41,519 bases of DNA, taken from the NCBI GenBank assembly GCA_903885605.1, contig CAISJD010000117.1:1-41519 (forward strand), given 5' to 3'. Below are positions 7,537 to 17,511 of the stretch, piece by piece. The stretch is from an uncultured Chthonomonas sp. (GTDB lineage: Bacteria; Armatimonadota; Chthonomonadetes; Chthonomonadales; CAJBBX01). Position 1 is the first letter of the stretch. Each line of letters opens with the position of its first letter. Under the pieces are notes generated by a model. The model ran no database searches. It was not told where the DNA came from and saw only the letters and a program-made list of their open reading frames with translations. Position numbers and translations under genes: made by a program.

Positions 7537-8946
7537 TCACGGCCTCTGCGCCGGCGCGCCGAGGACGGGGTAGCTCCTACCGTCGGGCCAGAACCTGCCG
7601 GCCACGAGGTCGCCGGGGTCTTCCTGGCCGGTAGGGCGGCGCTGAGGCGTCCCGCCGTCGTCGCGCCGGTCCGGCCCGAGGCTGTAGAGCAGGAAGCCGC
7701 CGGCCGTGCGCCGGTACCGGAGCGGCGTGCCGGGGCCGGCGGCGAACGGGTCGTCCAGCATGCGGCCCATGCTTGTGGGAGCGAGGTCCGCGAGGGATGC
7801 CGGGAAGGCGCCGTGGTCGGCCCGGTAGAGGCCGAGGGCGATCTGCGTTCGGACCAGCGCCGACATGGAGCGCGCCGAGGCATCCAACATGCAGAGGCGA
7901 TCGTGGATGACCTCCTCGGCGCCGGACATGGCGGCAAGCCGGGAGGGCTTCACGCGGACACTTGCGGGCCCCGGCGATGCGAACGCCCGGGCCACCGCCT
8001 CGTGGTACCGCTGGTCCTCAAGCAGGAGCGCCCGCCGGTCGGCCAGCATCAGCCGGGCGGCCTCCAGCGCCCACGAGGCGCGCTCGCGGAACGATGGACC
8101 CGCCTGCTCGTCGAACGGGTTTGCCGGCTCAAGCAGGATCGGCCGGATCGCCACAGCGGCGTAGGCGGCGCGGCACCTCGCCGGCAGGGAGCCTCGGTCC
8201 AGTTCGCGGAGGGCGTCCTCCTGAAGCGATAGGCTCGCCCACCCCTCTTCGCGCATCACGTCCACCGTCGCCACGCGCTTGGCCTCGATCGCGTCCCAGC
8301 GCCGGGCGGCGTGCCGGAGGTCGGCGGCGGACATGCGGGGAGGCATGTCGGCGAACTGCCGGAGCGCGATGGCCTGGATGGCCTGCCCGACGAGCCAGGC
8401 GATGAGTGAGCCGTGCTGCACCATGACGCCCATCTCCACGCCGTCCAGGGCCCGATCCGCGGCCTCGCGCGGCCTCCCGCTCGCCATGAGATACCGGGAG
8501 TCGCCCGCCATGGTCCGGGCCATCTCACGGAACCGGGCGTAGGCGGGGAGCGGGCCGGCGCCGGCGAGCCCGCGCTTGGGCGGCTCCAGATAGGGCGTGG
8601 CGAGGGCCGCCCGCAGGGCCCGGAGCGCCGGCTCCGCGTCGCGATGTGCGGCGGCATAGGTGGCGTAGGTCTCGACGGCAGGCGACCAGTTGGGCATGGA
8701 GTTGGGGAAGAAGTGGCGTCTCCCCTCGAGCTTGGCGGCGGCCGCTCGGAACTGGCCGTAGGCGTTCGGCGAAGGCAGGGCGGGCCTCGGGATGTTCAGC
8801 GGCGGCGTCCGGCGGTTCGCCTCCAGCCTCCAGCCGACCGCGGCCGCCAGCGCCAGGAGTGCAACTCCAGGCACAGCGCCGAACCAGAGCCTGCGTCGCC
8901 TCTGCTTGCGAAGAGCATTGGACAGCGCCGATCCGTCAGCATCCAT
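7537..8946 (-). CDS. Membrane-anchored protein with pseudopilin-like C-terminal segment
   Basis: This 469-aa protein starts with a basic stretch (RKQRRRR) and one transmembrane helix (about residues 21-40), so most of it should face outward. The middle is alpha-helical without a recognised domain. The C-terminus carries a segment seen in many type II secretion pseudopilin-like (GspG-related) proteins of planctomycetes and armatimonads: YRADHGAFPASLADLAP, DPFAAGPGTPLRYRR, GGFLLYSLGPDRRDDGG. The ATG at 8946 has GGAGGT 6 nt upstream. It lacks the N-terminal prepilin cleavage motif, so it is probably not a pilin. The GGCCA array lies directly upstream of its start. Function unknown. Confidence 0.75.
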   Translation of the reverse strand: MDADGSALSNALRKQRRRRLWFGAVPGVALLALAAAVGWRLEANRRTPPLNIPRPALPSPNAYGQFRAAAAKLEGRRHFFPNSMPNWSPAVETYATYAAAHRDAEPALRALRAALATPYLEPPKRGLAGAGPLPAYARFREMARTMAGDSRYLMASGRPREAADRALDGVEMGVMVQHGSLIAWLVGQAIQAIALRQFADMPPRMSAADLRHAARRWDAIEAKRVATVDVMREEGWASLSLQEDALRELDRGSLPARCRAAYAAVAIRPILLEPANPFDEQAGPSFRERASWALEAARLMLADRRALLLEDQRYHEAVARAFASPGPASVRVKPSRLAAMSGAEEVIHDRLCMLDASARSMSALVRTQIALGLYRADHGAFPASLADLAPTSMGRMLDDPFAAGPGTPLRYRRTAGGFLLYSLGPDRRDDGGTPQRRPTGQEDPGDLVAGRFWPDGRSYPVLGAPAQRP

Positions 8947-9002
8947 GGTTCACCTCCGCCGCCGGGCAGCGGGACAAGTTCACGCCGATGCGCTCAGTGA
9001 CC

Positions 9003-9197
9003 GATCAAACTCCGGCCATCTTCGGCCAAACTCCGGCCAAACTCCGGCCATCTTCGGCCAGACTCCGGCCATCTTCGGCCATCTTCGGCCAGACTCCGGC
9101 CATCTTCGGCCATCTTCGGCCATCTTCGGCCAAACTCCGGCCATCTTCGGCCAAACTCCGGCCAGCAATCGACCAAAAGGCGGCCAAAAGGCGGCCA
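9003..9197. repeat. Helically phased GGCCA repeat array
   Basis: GGCCA occurs at 9014, 9024, 9035, 9046, 9056, 9067, 9077, 9087, 9098, 9108, 9118, 9128, 9139, 9149 and 9160, then GACCA at 9171, and GGCCA at 9182 and 9193; a related GATCA is at 9003. The steps are only 10 or 11 bp and average 10.5 bp, the DNA helical repeat. The units alternate between a 10-mer (CGGCCATCTT) and an 11-mer (CGGCCAAACTC or CGGCCAGACTC). The array fills almost all of the intergenic space between two leftward genes. It is open in several frames, but this is a by-product of the repeat. It may be a bent or protein-decorated DNA segment, or simply a minisatellite. Confidence 0.9.
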
Positions 9198-9204
9198 AGG
9201 TGGT

Positions 9205-10557
9205 CTAGCTCGCCTCCGGAAGAGGCGTGTAACGAACGCCTGACGTGCGGCCAGATCGCTGCAGGTGCCCTGACACCACCATCGCCGCCAGTTCCCGCCG
9301 CGCCTGGCGGTCAGAGGCGCCGAGCAACTCACGGTACTCCGCCGGCGAAATCGATCCGTGCTCATGCACATGGTCCAGCGCCTTACGTTGCCGATCACTG
9401 AGTGTTCCGGCGTGACTGGCGCCGGCCGACGCCGGTTGCGAGTCTGCCGACTGGAACCTGACTATGAACGTGCCCATCTCGTAGCGGAACTCCGGTTGCG
9501 GCAAGCCACGGTCCGCGCATGCGCGAAGGATGCGCAGGGTGCCGGTTCCCCATTGCTCAATGAGCCCCGCCCGATGGAAGGCCTCGGCGAGCCTGCGGTT
9601 GCGCGGCCGAGACGGATGCATGCCGTACAGGCTCTCGATGGTAACGTCATACGGTAGCGAGCCGGGGTTCCAGACTTCCAGTCGCTCGCGGTAGATGCGG
9701 ACCTGCACATGACCGGAACTCGTGTAGTCGCGATGGACTATGGCGTTGACGATGGCTTCTCGAACAGCCGCCTCCGGGTACTCCGGTATCTCTTCCCGCT
9801 CCGGCCGTCCGGTGATGCGGATCGCCTTGCGGGTGTTGCGGGCTACGAACGCCAGCGCCTGCCTCAACTGGGTTAGGACGGGCGCCTCGATCGTCTGCTC
9901 GTCCAGGAAGTCCACACCCACGTCGTCCCGGAAGAAGCCGCACTGCATCTGCGATCCTGCCGGCAGCCTTGATCCTTCGGCGAACAGGAGCGCGGCTGCA
10001 TTGCAGAGCTTGCCGTCGGTGAGCTGAAGCCGAAGGTTGTCCATCACGAGTTCCGTCGGGGTCGTGAGAGACCGCTGCGCCCGACTCAGGTAGTCCTCCA
10101 CCGCGTTCCGACTCAGGTGGTCGACGAGGAGACCATCACATGGATGCGCGTCCCATGTGTGACCCGTGGTGGCTTCCACCAGCCGGAGCATCTCGGCGCG
10201 CGACAGCGACTGGTTCGTCCGTCCGACGCGCTTATAGGGCTTCCCGAACGCCCAGACGGGTTTGATGGGGCTCTCTTCCGCGCGGACGGTGACGAGCAGC
10301 GGCCCATCGTCTTCAACCGAGATCGACGGAAAGACCGGCGGGTCCGTGTTGCGCCGGATGTCGTTGGCCAGGTTCTCCAGCGTGTTGGCTCCGATCGAGA
10401 CCCCGACGCGCCTGCCCTGCGGGGTGATCCCGAAACGGACGGCGCCGCCGGTCGAAGTCGAGAACGCGGCAAGAGCGACGGCCGCGTCCTTCCACTCGCT
10501 CAAGGATGCCTTGTTCTCGTTGTGCTCATCTTCCGCCCAGATCACTGTCTCATCCAT
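9205..10557 (-). CDS. AlbA_2 (Schlafen-type) domain ATP-binding putative regulator
   Basis: This 450-aa protein has the three-part build of bacterial divergent AAA_4/AlbA_2 proteins. The N-terminal AlbA_2/Schlafen-like domain covers about 1-130 (ENKASLSEWKDAAVALAAFS, GGAVRFGI). A GHKL-type ATP-binding region related to HATPase_c_4 covers about 260-360 (AAVREAIVNAIVHRDYTS, VRIYRERLEVWNPGSLP, GLIEQWGTGTLRIL). A C-terminal winged-helix region covers about 390-450 (LSDRQRKALDHVHEHGSIS, ASDRQARREL). The family is often annotated as an RNA-binding or RecG-related transcriptional regulator, and some members lie in defence islands. The start at 10557 has only a weak AAGGAA about 12 nt upstream. It is flanked by the phased array at its 3' end and a decayed gene end upstream. 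Confidence 0.85.
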   Translation of the reverse strand: MDETVIWAEDEHNENKASLSEWKDAAVALAAFSTSTGGAVRFGITPQGRRVGVSIGANTLENLANDIRRNTDPPVFPSISVEDDGPLLVTVRAEESPIKPVWAFGKPYKRVGRTNQSLSRAEMLRLVEATTGHTWDAHPCDGLLVDHLSRNAVEDYLSRAQRSLTTPTELVMDNLRLQLTDGKLCNAAALLFAEGSRLPAGSQMQCGFFRDDVGVDFLDEQTIEAPVLTQLRQALAFVARNTRKAIRITGRPEREEIPEYPEAAVREAIVNAIVHRDYTSSGHVQVRIYRERLEVWNPGSLPYDVTIESLYGMHPSRPRNRRLAEAFHRAGLIEQWGTGTLRILRACADRGLPQPEFRYEMGTFIVRFQSADSQPASAGASHAGTLSDRQRKALDHVHEHGSISPAEYRELLGASDRQARRELAAMVVSGHLQRSGRTSGVRYTPLPEAS

Positions 10558-11061
10558 GCCGTCGTCCGTTCCTTCGTGGAGGCCTGCGCGGCCAAGCCCG
10601 CGGGCTCGCCCGTCCGATGTGGGAGGTTCGCCCCCCCAAGCCCGGTCGCCGCGTCCGGCGCTTCAATGGCCTGTGTCTGGATTGTAGTCTATGTTGCGCT
10701 CTCCTTCACTCAGGGCCTTCAGTGCGGCGGAGACCTGGGCGGCGGTGATGTCGCAGTCGAGCAGCGGCGCCGGGGCCAGATCGCATCGACCAGGCCCAGC
10801 CCCTCCACCACGGGCGTGGTGTTCACCACGTCGCCGATATGGTCCATGATAGTGACCAGGATGCCCTTCGGCGGCGGGTTCACCGGAGCGGACCCTCGTC
10901 GGAGCGTCGGCGGCCGTATGACGACGGCGATGCCCTGTGCCTACCCATGCGGGACTCCTGATCGGCAGCCACAGGCCAGAGAGTACCTCCGCCGGGGCAT
11001 CGCGCCGGCGTAAGGTTTGGCCGGCCGTCCGCTTCCGGAACCCGTGAGTGAGCCACACCCA
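10558..11061. other. Gap of about 500 bp with decayed sequence
   Basis: No intact gene was found between the AlbA_2 gene and the lipoprotein gene. The part at 10663-10850 looks like the end of a broken leftward gene (listed separately). The stretch at 10675-10715 has less GC and codon use unlike the neighbours, which suggests foreign origin. The rest shows no recognisable feature; a promoter for the rightward gene at 11062 must lie here but no clear hexamers were seen. Confidence 0.6.
10663..10850 (-). pseudogene. Remnant of the 3' end of an unidentified leftward gene, frameshifted
   Basis: On the minus strand one frame reads KGILVTIMDHIGDVVNTTP followed by VVEGLGLVDA. After a shift near 10777 another frame continues DLAPAPLLDCDITAAQ, then ALKALSEGERNIDYNPDTGH and a stop at 10663. 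Together this looks like one protein C-terminus broken by a single-base indel. There is no start codon or ribosome binding site. I do not recognise the family; a resemblance of the first part to glycosyltransferase family 9 N-termini is too weak to use. By position it resembles the other 3'-end fragments next to accessory genes in this window. Confidence 0.4.
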
Positions 11062-13098
11062 ATGAGACCGCGCCTCGCGCCGCTCCTGATCTGCGCCGTA
11101 CTGATCGCCGCCGCCGGCTGTCGGCGGAGCGCACCCATACGCCTGACCGCGAAGATCGTGGTCATGGGTCCCATCCGCGACTTCAACGTGGTCGGACGCA
11201 AGCACCCGATGTACGGGTTTGGGACCTATGTCCTCGGCGGACCCGTCGTGTGCCGCATCGAGGCTCCGCCCCGCACCCGCCTCCGCGTCTTCGCGGGCGT
11301 CATGAACCCCGATGCCGACGCTCCCGGCCGCCGCGTCCTGGATGTCCTGGTGCAGGGCCGGCGCGTGATGACCTTCGAACCCTTCAACCGGGCGCGGGGC
11401 GAGCCGAGCGGGTTCATCGTCGCGGGCGAGACGGACGCTGCGGGGGTGCTCACCGTGGCCGTGCAGGCCGCGGCCGCGGCCCGGAACCATGACCCCATGG
11501 TCTGCGGCTTCCTCGTCTATCCCGGCGACCAGCGGCTGCGCGTCGACCAGATCGTGGCCGGAGGCGGACCGGAGCCGATCGCCACGCTCCTGCCGCGCGA
11601 CGAGGCCCGGCGGCGCCTGAGGGAGCGCGGGATGTACTTCACCCCCCGGCCCCGCCCGGCGATGCCGCCGCCCGACTTCGCCCGTGCGCGGAGCCGCCTG
11701 CCCGCGCCGATCTACGACGAGCGCCCGGACTTCGTCGAGTGCTACTGGAAGGCGTGGGAGATGGCCTTCCGGCATTGGCGCAAGCCCGCGCCCGGTAGCC
11801 CGTTCGTCGCCGACTTCATCGACGAGGGCTTCAACGAGAGCCTGTTCCTCTTCGACACCGCCTTCGTGACCATGTTCAGCAGCTACGGCCGCCCCTGCGC
11901 GCCGGGCATCGAGGCGCTGGATAACTTCTACGTCACGCAGATGGAGGACGGCGAGATCGTGCGGCAGGTGTCCGAGGCGAAGGGCCTGCCTGTGCTGCTC
12001 GCGGAGCCGGGCAGCGCGGCCAGCCTCAACCATCCCATCGCGGGATGGGCCGAGCGCGAGGCGTACCGGTTCACGGGAGACCGCGAGCGCCTGAAACGCG
12101 TCTTCGAGCCGCTGCGGCGGTACTACGAAGCGTTCGCCAAGGTGCGCGACGCGGGGTCGGGCCTGTACATCGCCTCGTTCGCGAGCATGGACAACTCGCC
12201 CCGGGTGCCCAGGCTATGGTGCGGGGTGGATACCAGCGCCGAGGTGGCCATGCTCGCCCGCGACCTCGCCTGGATGGCCGGCAAGCTGGGCCGGAAGTCC
12301 GAGAGCGCCCGGTACACGCGCGAGGCGGAACGCATCGGCGACCTGATCAACCGGGCCATGTGGGACGAGAGGAGCGGCTTCTACTACGACCTCGGCGCGG
12401 GTTCGAAGCGCCTCGGCGTCAAGACCGTGGCGGGCTTCTGGCCCCTCCTGGCCGGGGTCGCAGACCAGCGCCGGGCGGCCCGGCTCGTGCGGCATCTGAC
12501 CGACCCGAAGGAGTTCCGGCGCCGCCATAGGGTCCCAAGCCTCGCAGCCGACGATCCCGCCTTCAGCCCCACGGGCTCGCACTGGTGCGGCGGCGTCTGG
12601 TCGCCGATGAACACCATGGTCATCCGCGGCCTCGAACGCACCGGGCGCCCTGACCTGGCCCGCGCCATCGCCCTCAACCACCTGGATCAGGTGACGGCCG
12701 TCTGCCGGCGCACCGGGACGCTCTGGGAGTACTACGCGCCGGACCTCGTGGCGCACGGCTCGTATCCCAGGCGCAAGCAACTGCCGCCGAAGCGCGATTT
12801 CGTGGGATGGACCGGGCTGGCGCCGATCATGTACCTCATCGAGTACGCCATCGGCATCCGGCCCGATGCGGCAGCCAACACGGTCACCTGGTCGGTCAGC
12901 AGCCCGCAACGCGTGGGTATCTCGCGGCTCTGGTTCGGCGGAACCACCGCCGGCATGGTCTGCGAGGCGGCTCGGCCAAGCGGCAGGCGCAGGCTCCGCG
13001 TCGAAGCCGACCACCCGTTCCGCCTGGTCGTCACATGGCGGGGCCGAACCACCCGGCTGCGCGTCCCGGCCGGGCGAGAGGTCAGCCGCCTGCTGTGA
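11062..13098 (+). CDS. Lipoprotein alpha-toroid glycosidase (GH63-like)
   Basis: This 678-aa protein begins with a lipoprotein signal (residues 1-19, lipobox AAAGC), so it should be exported and lipid-anchored. After a beta-rich region (about 25-190) comes an (alpha/alpha)6-toroid resembling GH63/trehalase-type and glucosylglycerate-hydrolase-type enzymes. Motifs are FNESLFLFDTAFVTMF, RLWCGVDTSAEVAMLARDLA, GGVWSPMNTMVIRG, GTLWEYYAPD and DFVGWTGLAPIMYLIEYAIG. Such enzymes cleave alpha-glycosidic bonds by inversion; the substrate is not evident. A longer frame opens at a TTG near 11017, but the ATG at 11062 gives a clean lipoprotein signal and is preferred despite a weak ribosome site. It converges on the sensor kinase gene with only 24 bp between stops. 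Confidence 0.82.
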   Translation: MRPRLAPLLICAVLIAAAGCRRSAPIRLTAKIVVMGPIRDFNVVGRKHPMYGFGTYVLGGPVVCRIEAPPRTRLRVFAGVMNPDADAPGRRVLDVLVQGRRVMTFEPFNRARGEPSGFIVAGETDAAGVLTVAVQAAAAARNHDPMVCGFLVYPGDQRLRVDQIVAGGGPEPIATLLPRDEARRRLRERGMYFTPRPRPAMPPPDFARARSRLPAPIYDERPDFVECYWKAWEMAFRHWRKPAPGSPFVADFIDEGFNESLFLFDTAFVTMFSSYGRPCAPGIEALDNFYVTQMEDGEIVRQVSEAKGLPVLLAEPGSAASLNHPIAGWAEREAYRFTGDRERLKRVFEPLRRYYEAFAKVRDAGSGLYIASFASMDNSPRVPRLWCGVDTSAEVAMLARDLAWMAGKLGRKSESARYTREAERIGDLINRAMWDERSGFYYDLGAGSKRLGVKTVAGFWPLLAGVADQRRAARLVRHLTDPKEFRRRHRVPSLAADDPAFSPTGSHWCGGVWSPMNTMVIRGLERTGRPDLARAIALNHLDQVTAVCRRTGTLWEYYAPDLVAHGSYPRRKQLPPKRDFVGWTGLAPIMYLIEYAIGIRPDAAANTVTWSVSSPQRVGISRLWFGGTTAGMVCEAARPSGRRRLRVEADHPFRLVVTWRGRTTRLRVPAGREVSRLL

Positions 13099-13122
13099 GC
13101 CGGAGCGCTCCGCAGAGCCGGA

Positions 13123-16100
13123 CTACGCGGTACCGGGGCCTGCCAGCATCGCCAGGGCCTCGTCGAACCGCAGGTGGGTCACCGCCTCCCGGAGATCGGC
13201 GGCCTGGCCGTCGCCCAGAAGCCTATGGAGGCCCGCGTCCAGCTGGTCGAAGAGGGTCAGCGCCTCCATGTCATGCTTCTGGAGGGCCTGCCGCAGCTCC
13301 GCGAGCTTCTCGGGCGTCGGCTCGACCGCCTCGCCTGAGGAGGCGCGCCGGTCGGCGCCGGCCAGGGAGATCGCCGCCGCCAGCTCAGCCATCATCCGTT
13401 CGAGGCCGCCGAGCGGCTGTTCCAGGTCGGGTTCATCCCGCAGCGCAGCGGCCTCCAGCGCGGCGGCTGACGCGGCGATCCCATCGGCTCCCATGATGGC
13501 CGCGCTGCCCTTCAGGGTGTGCATGAGGCGGGCCGCCGCCTTGATGTCGCCTCCGGCCAGCCGGCGGCGGGCCCTCTCAGCCACATCGTGGAACTCCGCG
13601 GCGAAGAGGCGCACCAGGCGATCAAGGACGGTTCGGTTGCCGCCCGCGCTGCGCCACAGCCTGGCGGGATCGATGCCGGGTAGCTCGGGAAGCGCCTCCG
13701 GGTCGGCTTCAGGCGCCTCGGGCGCCTCGGCGCCGGCGACCTCAGGCAACCCCAGGCAGGACCGGACCTGTGACACCAACAGGTCGATGTCAACCGGCTT
13801 GGCCAGGACCGCGTTGACGCCGACGCCCAGGGCGGCCGCGCGTTCGGCGTCCAGGACCGCCGCCGTGAGGGCGATCACCGGCAGGTCGGTGAGGTGCAGG
13901 TCCTTCCGCATGCGCCGCGTCGCCGTGATGCCGTCCACCTCCGGCATGTGCAGGTCCATGAGCACGGCGTCATAGCGGCCAGGACCGGCGCGGAGGGCCT
14001 CCAGCGCCTCCAGCCCGTTGGCGCAGTGGTCCGCTGTGGCTCCCTCCAGCTGAAGCATAGAGAGGGCCACGTCGCGGCTGACGGCGCTGTCGTCGGCCAC
14101 CAGCAGGTGTAGCCCTCTCAGGCGTGGGCCTCGCGCCGCGGACCCGGGGCGTTCGGCCGCCGGGACGGCCGCCGGAGCCAGATCAAAGAGCGCCTCGAAC
14201 CGGAAGCAACTGCCGTGGCCCAACCGGCTCTCGGCCGTCAGTCGGCCGCCCATCGCCTCGGCCAGGCGCCGGCTGATGCTCAGGCCCAGGCCCGTGCCGC
14301 CGTACCTCCGCGTGATGTCGACATCGGCCTGCAGGAACGGCTCGAAGAGGTTCTCCAGACCCTCGGCGGCGATCCCGATGCCCGAGTCGATCACCTCGAT
14401 ACAGAGCGAAACGGCGCCCGGTCCGGCGGGATCACAGGCGGCGGCCAGCCGCACGAAGCCGGTCTCGGTGAACTTCACGGCGTTGCCCACGAGGTTGAGC
14501 AGGATCTGCTCGACCCGCAGCTCGTCGCCTATCAGGGCCGGCAGCGGCTCAGCCGGCAGGTCCAGCCTCATCTCAAGACCCTTGGCCCGGGCATCGGCCC
14601 CCATCAGGCTGGCGACACGGCCGAGCACGGCGGCCGGGTCGAAGGGCCGCGCCTCGAGCCGCATCTTGCCTGCCTCGATCTTGGAGTGGTCCAGCAGGTC
14701 GTTGAGCAGGGCGGTGAGCGTGCGGCCGGACGACTGGATCCTCGTCACCAGGGAGCGCTGTTCGGCGTCCTCCGTCTGGTGCAGCAGCACCTGCGCCAGG
14801 CCCAGCACGCCGTTCAGCGGGGTGCGGATCTCGTGGCTCATGTGTGCCAGGAACCGGCTCTTGGCGGCGTTGGCGGCCTCGGCGTCCCTGCGCGCCTCCC
14901 GCAGTTCGTGCTCGTAGCGCCGTCGCTCGGTGGTGTCCCGGGCGATGCCCTGCACGGCCACCAGCTCGTTGTCGGGGCCATACCGGCCCGACGCGGTGAC
15001 CTCCAGCCAGAGGGTGGAGCCGTCCTTGCAGGTGACCTCCAGCTCCACGCGGACGACATGGGGCGACCCCGGGGAGGCCGATGCGGTCAGGAACCCCGCC
15101 AGTTCCGCTCGCGCAAGCGCGGCCGACGCCGGCGTGAGCGCCTCATCCAGGGTCTGCGCCACGGCCTCCTCCGTGGTGTAGCCGCGCAGGCGCTCCGCCG
15201 AGGGGCTCGAGTAGGTGAAGCGCCCCGACGGGTCCATGGTGAAGATGATGTCGGTGGCGTTCTCGGCCAGCAGCCGGTACTGCTCCTCGCTGCGGCGGAG
15301 CTCCTCCTCCAGACGCTTGCGCTCGCTGATATCGCGGGAGACGACGAGCATGCCGATGTGGCGCCCCTGGTCGTTGACCATGCACGAGGCGCTCAGGTCC
15401 GCCCAGACGTAGGAGCCGTCCTTGCGCGTCTGGCGGCAGTCCATGCGGAAGGTGGGCAGCGCGGTCCCGGCCTGTATGGCCGCCCCGACCGCCGCCATGC
15501 CCGCCCGCGCCTGGGCGGCATCCTCCGGCGCGAGGACCATATCGACGGTCTGCGCCATGGCCTCCTCCGGCGTGAAGCCGCGGAAGCGCTCGACGGAGGG
15601 GCTGATGTAGAGGGCGGCCCCGTTGGTGTCCGTCATGGTGATGACGTCGGCGGAGTTGTCCGCCAGCAGCCGGTACTGCTCCTCGCGGCGGCGCAGCTCC
15701 TCCTCCAACCGCACCCGCTGCGTGACGTCGCGGGCCAGGGCTAGGAAGTGCGCCTCCGGTCCGGTCACGTCGCCCATGGCGGCGATGGAGAGCTCGAACC
15801 AGCTCCTGCCGTCGGGCAGGTCCAGCGCATAGACGGCGCCCTGGTGGGCCCCGGTCTCCGCGGCTTCCTCCACGGCGTCGGTGATGATCGCGGCCGCATC
15901 GGGCGGAAGCACCTCGGACACATGCCTGCCGACGAACTCATCCGGCTGGGCATAGAGCTTGCTGCTGAGGGGCGAGTAGCAGCCACTGATGGCTCCGTGC
16001 CGGTCGACCACGAACATGAGGTCGGGGACGGCATCCACGATGGCTTCCAGCCGCTCCTTCGTGGCCTTGAGCTCCTCGGCGGTCCGGGCCGCGTCGGTGA

Positions 16101-17499
16101 TATCGACGAAGGAGGCGATCAGCAAGTCGTCCAGCACGGCTCCGCTGATGGAGACCAGCAGCTCGGCGCCGTCCCGGCCGACGATGCGATGCTCCGCGGG
16201 CGGCACGAGACCGTCGCCCTGGGCGGCCCGGGCCACCGCGGCGGACCACCAGTCGAGGGCCGTCCTGCGCGCCGCCTCGTCGGGGATGGACTGCTCCATG
16301 GCCGACCGGAGGGTCGGCGCCTCGGCCTCGGTGAAGCCGAAGACCCGGCGGTACCGCTGGTTCACGAACAAGGTTTCGGCGTCGGGTGATCGTGAGATGC
16401 CCGCCACGGCCGTGGGCAGGTTGTCCAGGATACGGCGCAGGCGTTGCGTGTCGGCCCGGGCCCGCTCCTCAAGGACGACCTGCACGGTATGCGCCTGCCG
16501 CTCATGGAGTAGGAAGGCCCCGGTGGCCGCCGCGAGCATGGCCAGGAGGCCTGCCAATCCGATGCCCAGCGAGATGGGCAGGGCGGCGCCGGTGACCTCC
16601 GATCGGTCCATCTTGGCTCCCAGGAACCAGTCGGTGCCCTCGACGGCGTGCCCGACCGACACGACCGGCCGGCCGCGGTAGTCCAAGGCATCGCCCAGAC
16701 CGGCGTTGGAGTAGCCGGCCTCCACGAACCTGGCGGCGCCCAGGCGGTTGCCCTTGATGGGAGCCCGGAACCGCATGGCCGAGCCGGGCCGGAAGCGGAG
16801 ATCGGTAAGGAAGAGGACGGTGTCGCCCTCCCGGCGGCAGAGCACCGTCTCAGCCGTCTGTGATGGGATGGGCCACGTGCGCACGATGGTGAAGAGGGAC
16901 CGGGCAGGGTCGGAGCGCATCACCAACACGAGCGCGCGTCTGCCGTGCGAAGCCCGGAGCGGAACCACGAAGTCGACCCAAGCCCGCCCGGCGCCGTCCA
17001 GATAGGGCCCGGCCTGCGTCACGGCGCCGGTTCCCCGGGCGCGCATGGCCGCCCCGCGGAGCGGAGGCGCCACATCGGGCACGGTGTGCGACATCGTCCA
17101 GACGGGCTTCAGGCCGGGGTCCAGGAGCAGGGCGTCGTCCCAGCAGTGGTGGTCCAGGGAGAGCGTCAGGCGGCGCTCCAACTCGGAGCCGGCGGCCGCG
17201 CCGGAGCCCGCCACCACCATCCCGGCGGCATCGGCCACGGCCGCGCGGGCCTGCTTCTGCAGCGCGTCGTTGCGCCGCTCGGCCACCCACTCCTCGACCT
17301 GGGTCGCCCGCATCTGGGCGATGGCGCCGAGCGAGTCGATACCGCGCTGGTACTCGTTCCGCCATGTCCCCCAGATGGCCGCCCCGGCCATGGCCGCGAT
17401 GCTCAGGCAGATGATGGCCAGAGGCGTCAGAAGCGCCCGGCGATCCGAACGCTTCCGGGCTTCAGGCGGCGGCGGGGCTTGGGCGGCGGCAGGCGTCAT
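13123..17499 (-). CDS. Hybrid sensor histidine kinase with multiple PAS domains, REC and HPt
   Basis: This 1458-aa membrane sensor has transmembrane helices at about 22-45 and 305-331 that bracket a periplasmic sensing domain. Four PAS-type domains span about 350-860. They are joined by repeated [14 protein letters not shown] linkers, which suggests internal PAS duplication. The dimerisation/phosphoacceptor domain carries [16 protein letters not shown] (His near 889). The ATPase N-box is [15 protein letters not shown], with glycine-rich [11 protein letters not shown] receiver domain follows ([11 protein letters not shown], Asp near 1181), and an HPt domain ([13 protein letters not shown], His near 1328) completes an unorthodox phosphorelay. 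The start lies 12 bp after the upstream kinase gene's stop, so the two are probably cotranscribed. The output partner is not in the window. Confidence 0.95.
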   Translation of the reverse strand: MTPAAAQAPPPPEARKRSDRRALLTPLAIICLSIAAMAGAAIWGTWRNEYQRGIDSLGAIAQMRATQVEEWVAERRNDALQKQARAAVADAAGMVVAGSGAAAGSELERRLTLSLDHHCWDDALLLDPGLKPVWTMSHTVPDVAPPLRGAAMRARGTGAVTQAGPYLDGAGRAWVDFVVPLRASHGRRALVLVMRSDPARSLFTIVRTWPIPSQTAETVLCRREGDTVLFLTDLRFRPGSAMRFRAPIKGNRLGAARFVEAGYSNAGLGDALDYRGRPVVSVGHAVEGTDWFLGAKMDRSEVTGAALPISLGIGLAGLLAMLAAATGAFLLHERQAHTVQVVLEERARADTQRLRRILDNLPTAVAGISRSPDAETLFVNQRYRRVFGFTEAEAPTLRSAMEQSIPDEAARRTALDWWSAAVARAAQGDGLVPPAEHRIVGRDGAELLVSISGAVLDDLLIASFVDITDAARTAEELKATKERLEAIVDAVPDLMFVVDRHGAISGCYSPLSSKLYAQPDEFVGRHVSEVLPPDAAAIITDAVEEAAETGAHQGAVYALDLPDGRSWFELSIAAMGDVTGPEAHFLALARDVTQRVRLEEELRRREEQYRLLADNSADVITMTDTNGAALYISPSVERFRGFTPEEAMAQTVDMVLAPEDAAQARAGMAAVGAAIQAGTALPTFRMDCRQTRKDGSYVWADLSASCMVNDQGRHIGMLVVSRDISERKRLEEELRRSEEQYRLLAENATDIIFTMDPSGRFTYSSPSAERLRGYTTEEAVAQTLDEALTPASAALARAELAGFLTASASPGSPHVVRVELEVTCKDGSTLWLEVTASGRYGPDNELVAVQGIARDTTERRRYEHELREARRDAEAANAAKSRFLAHMSHEIRTPLNGVLGLAQVLLHQTEDAEQRSLVTRIQSSGRTLTALLNDLLDHSKIEAGKMRLEARPFDPAAVLGRVASLMGADARAKGLEMRLDLPAEPLPALIGDELRVEQILLNLVGNAVKFTETGFVRLAAACDPAGPGAVSLCIEVIDSGIGIAAEGLENLFEPFLQADVDITRRYGGTGLGLSISRRLAEAMGGRLTAESRLGHGSCFRFEALFDLAPAAVPAAERPGSAARGPRLRGLHLLVADDSAVSRDVALSMLQLEGATADHCANGLEALEALRAGPGRYDAVLMDLHMPEVDGITATRRMRKDLHLTDLPVIALTAAVLDAERAAALGVGVNAVLAKPVDIDLLVSQVRSCLGLPEVAGAEAPEAPEADPEALPELPGIDPARLWRSAGGNRTVLDRLVRLFAAEFHDVAERARRRLAGGDIKAAARLMHTLKGSAAIMGADGIAASAAALEAAALRDEPDLEQPLGGLERMMAELAAAISLAGADRRASSGEAVEPTPEKLAELRQALQKHDMEALTLFDQLDAGLHRLLGDGQAADLREAVTHLRFDEALAMLAGPGTA

Positions 17500-17511
17500 T
17501 GGTCACCCCAC

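Noticed and set aside
9003-9197. CRISPR array
   Set aside because: Units are 10-11 bp with no spacers and no cas genes; it is a short-period tandem array.
8980-9198. Repeat-coding small proteins in the GGCCA array
   Set aside because: Several frames are open on both strands only because the repeat lacks stops; no ribosome site or domain.
10663-10850. Glycosyltransferase family 9 N-terminus
   Set aside because: A short HIGDVVNTTP match only; the segment lies at the end of a reading frame and what follows does not fit the family.
13101-13112. CGGAGCGCTCCG palindrome between convergent genes
   Set aside because: Twelve-base palindromes of pure GC are common here; no loop and no T-run, so not called a terminator.
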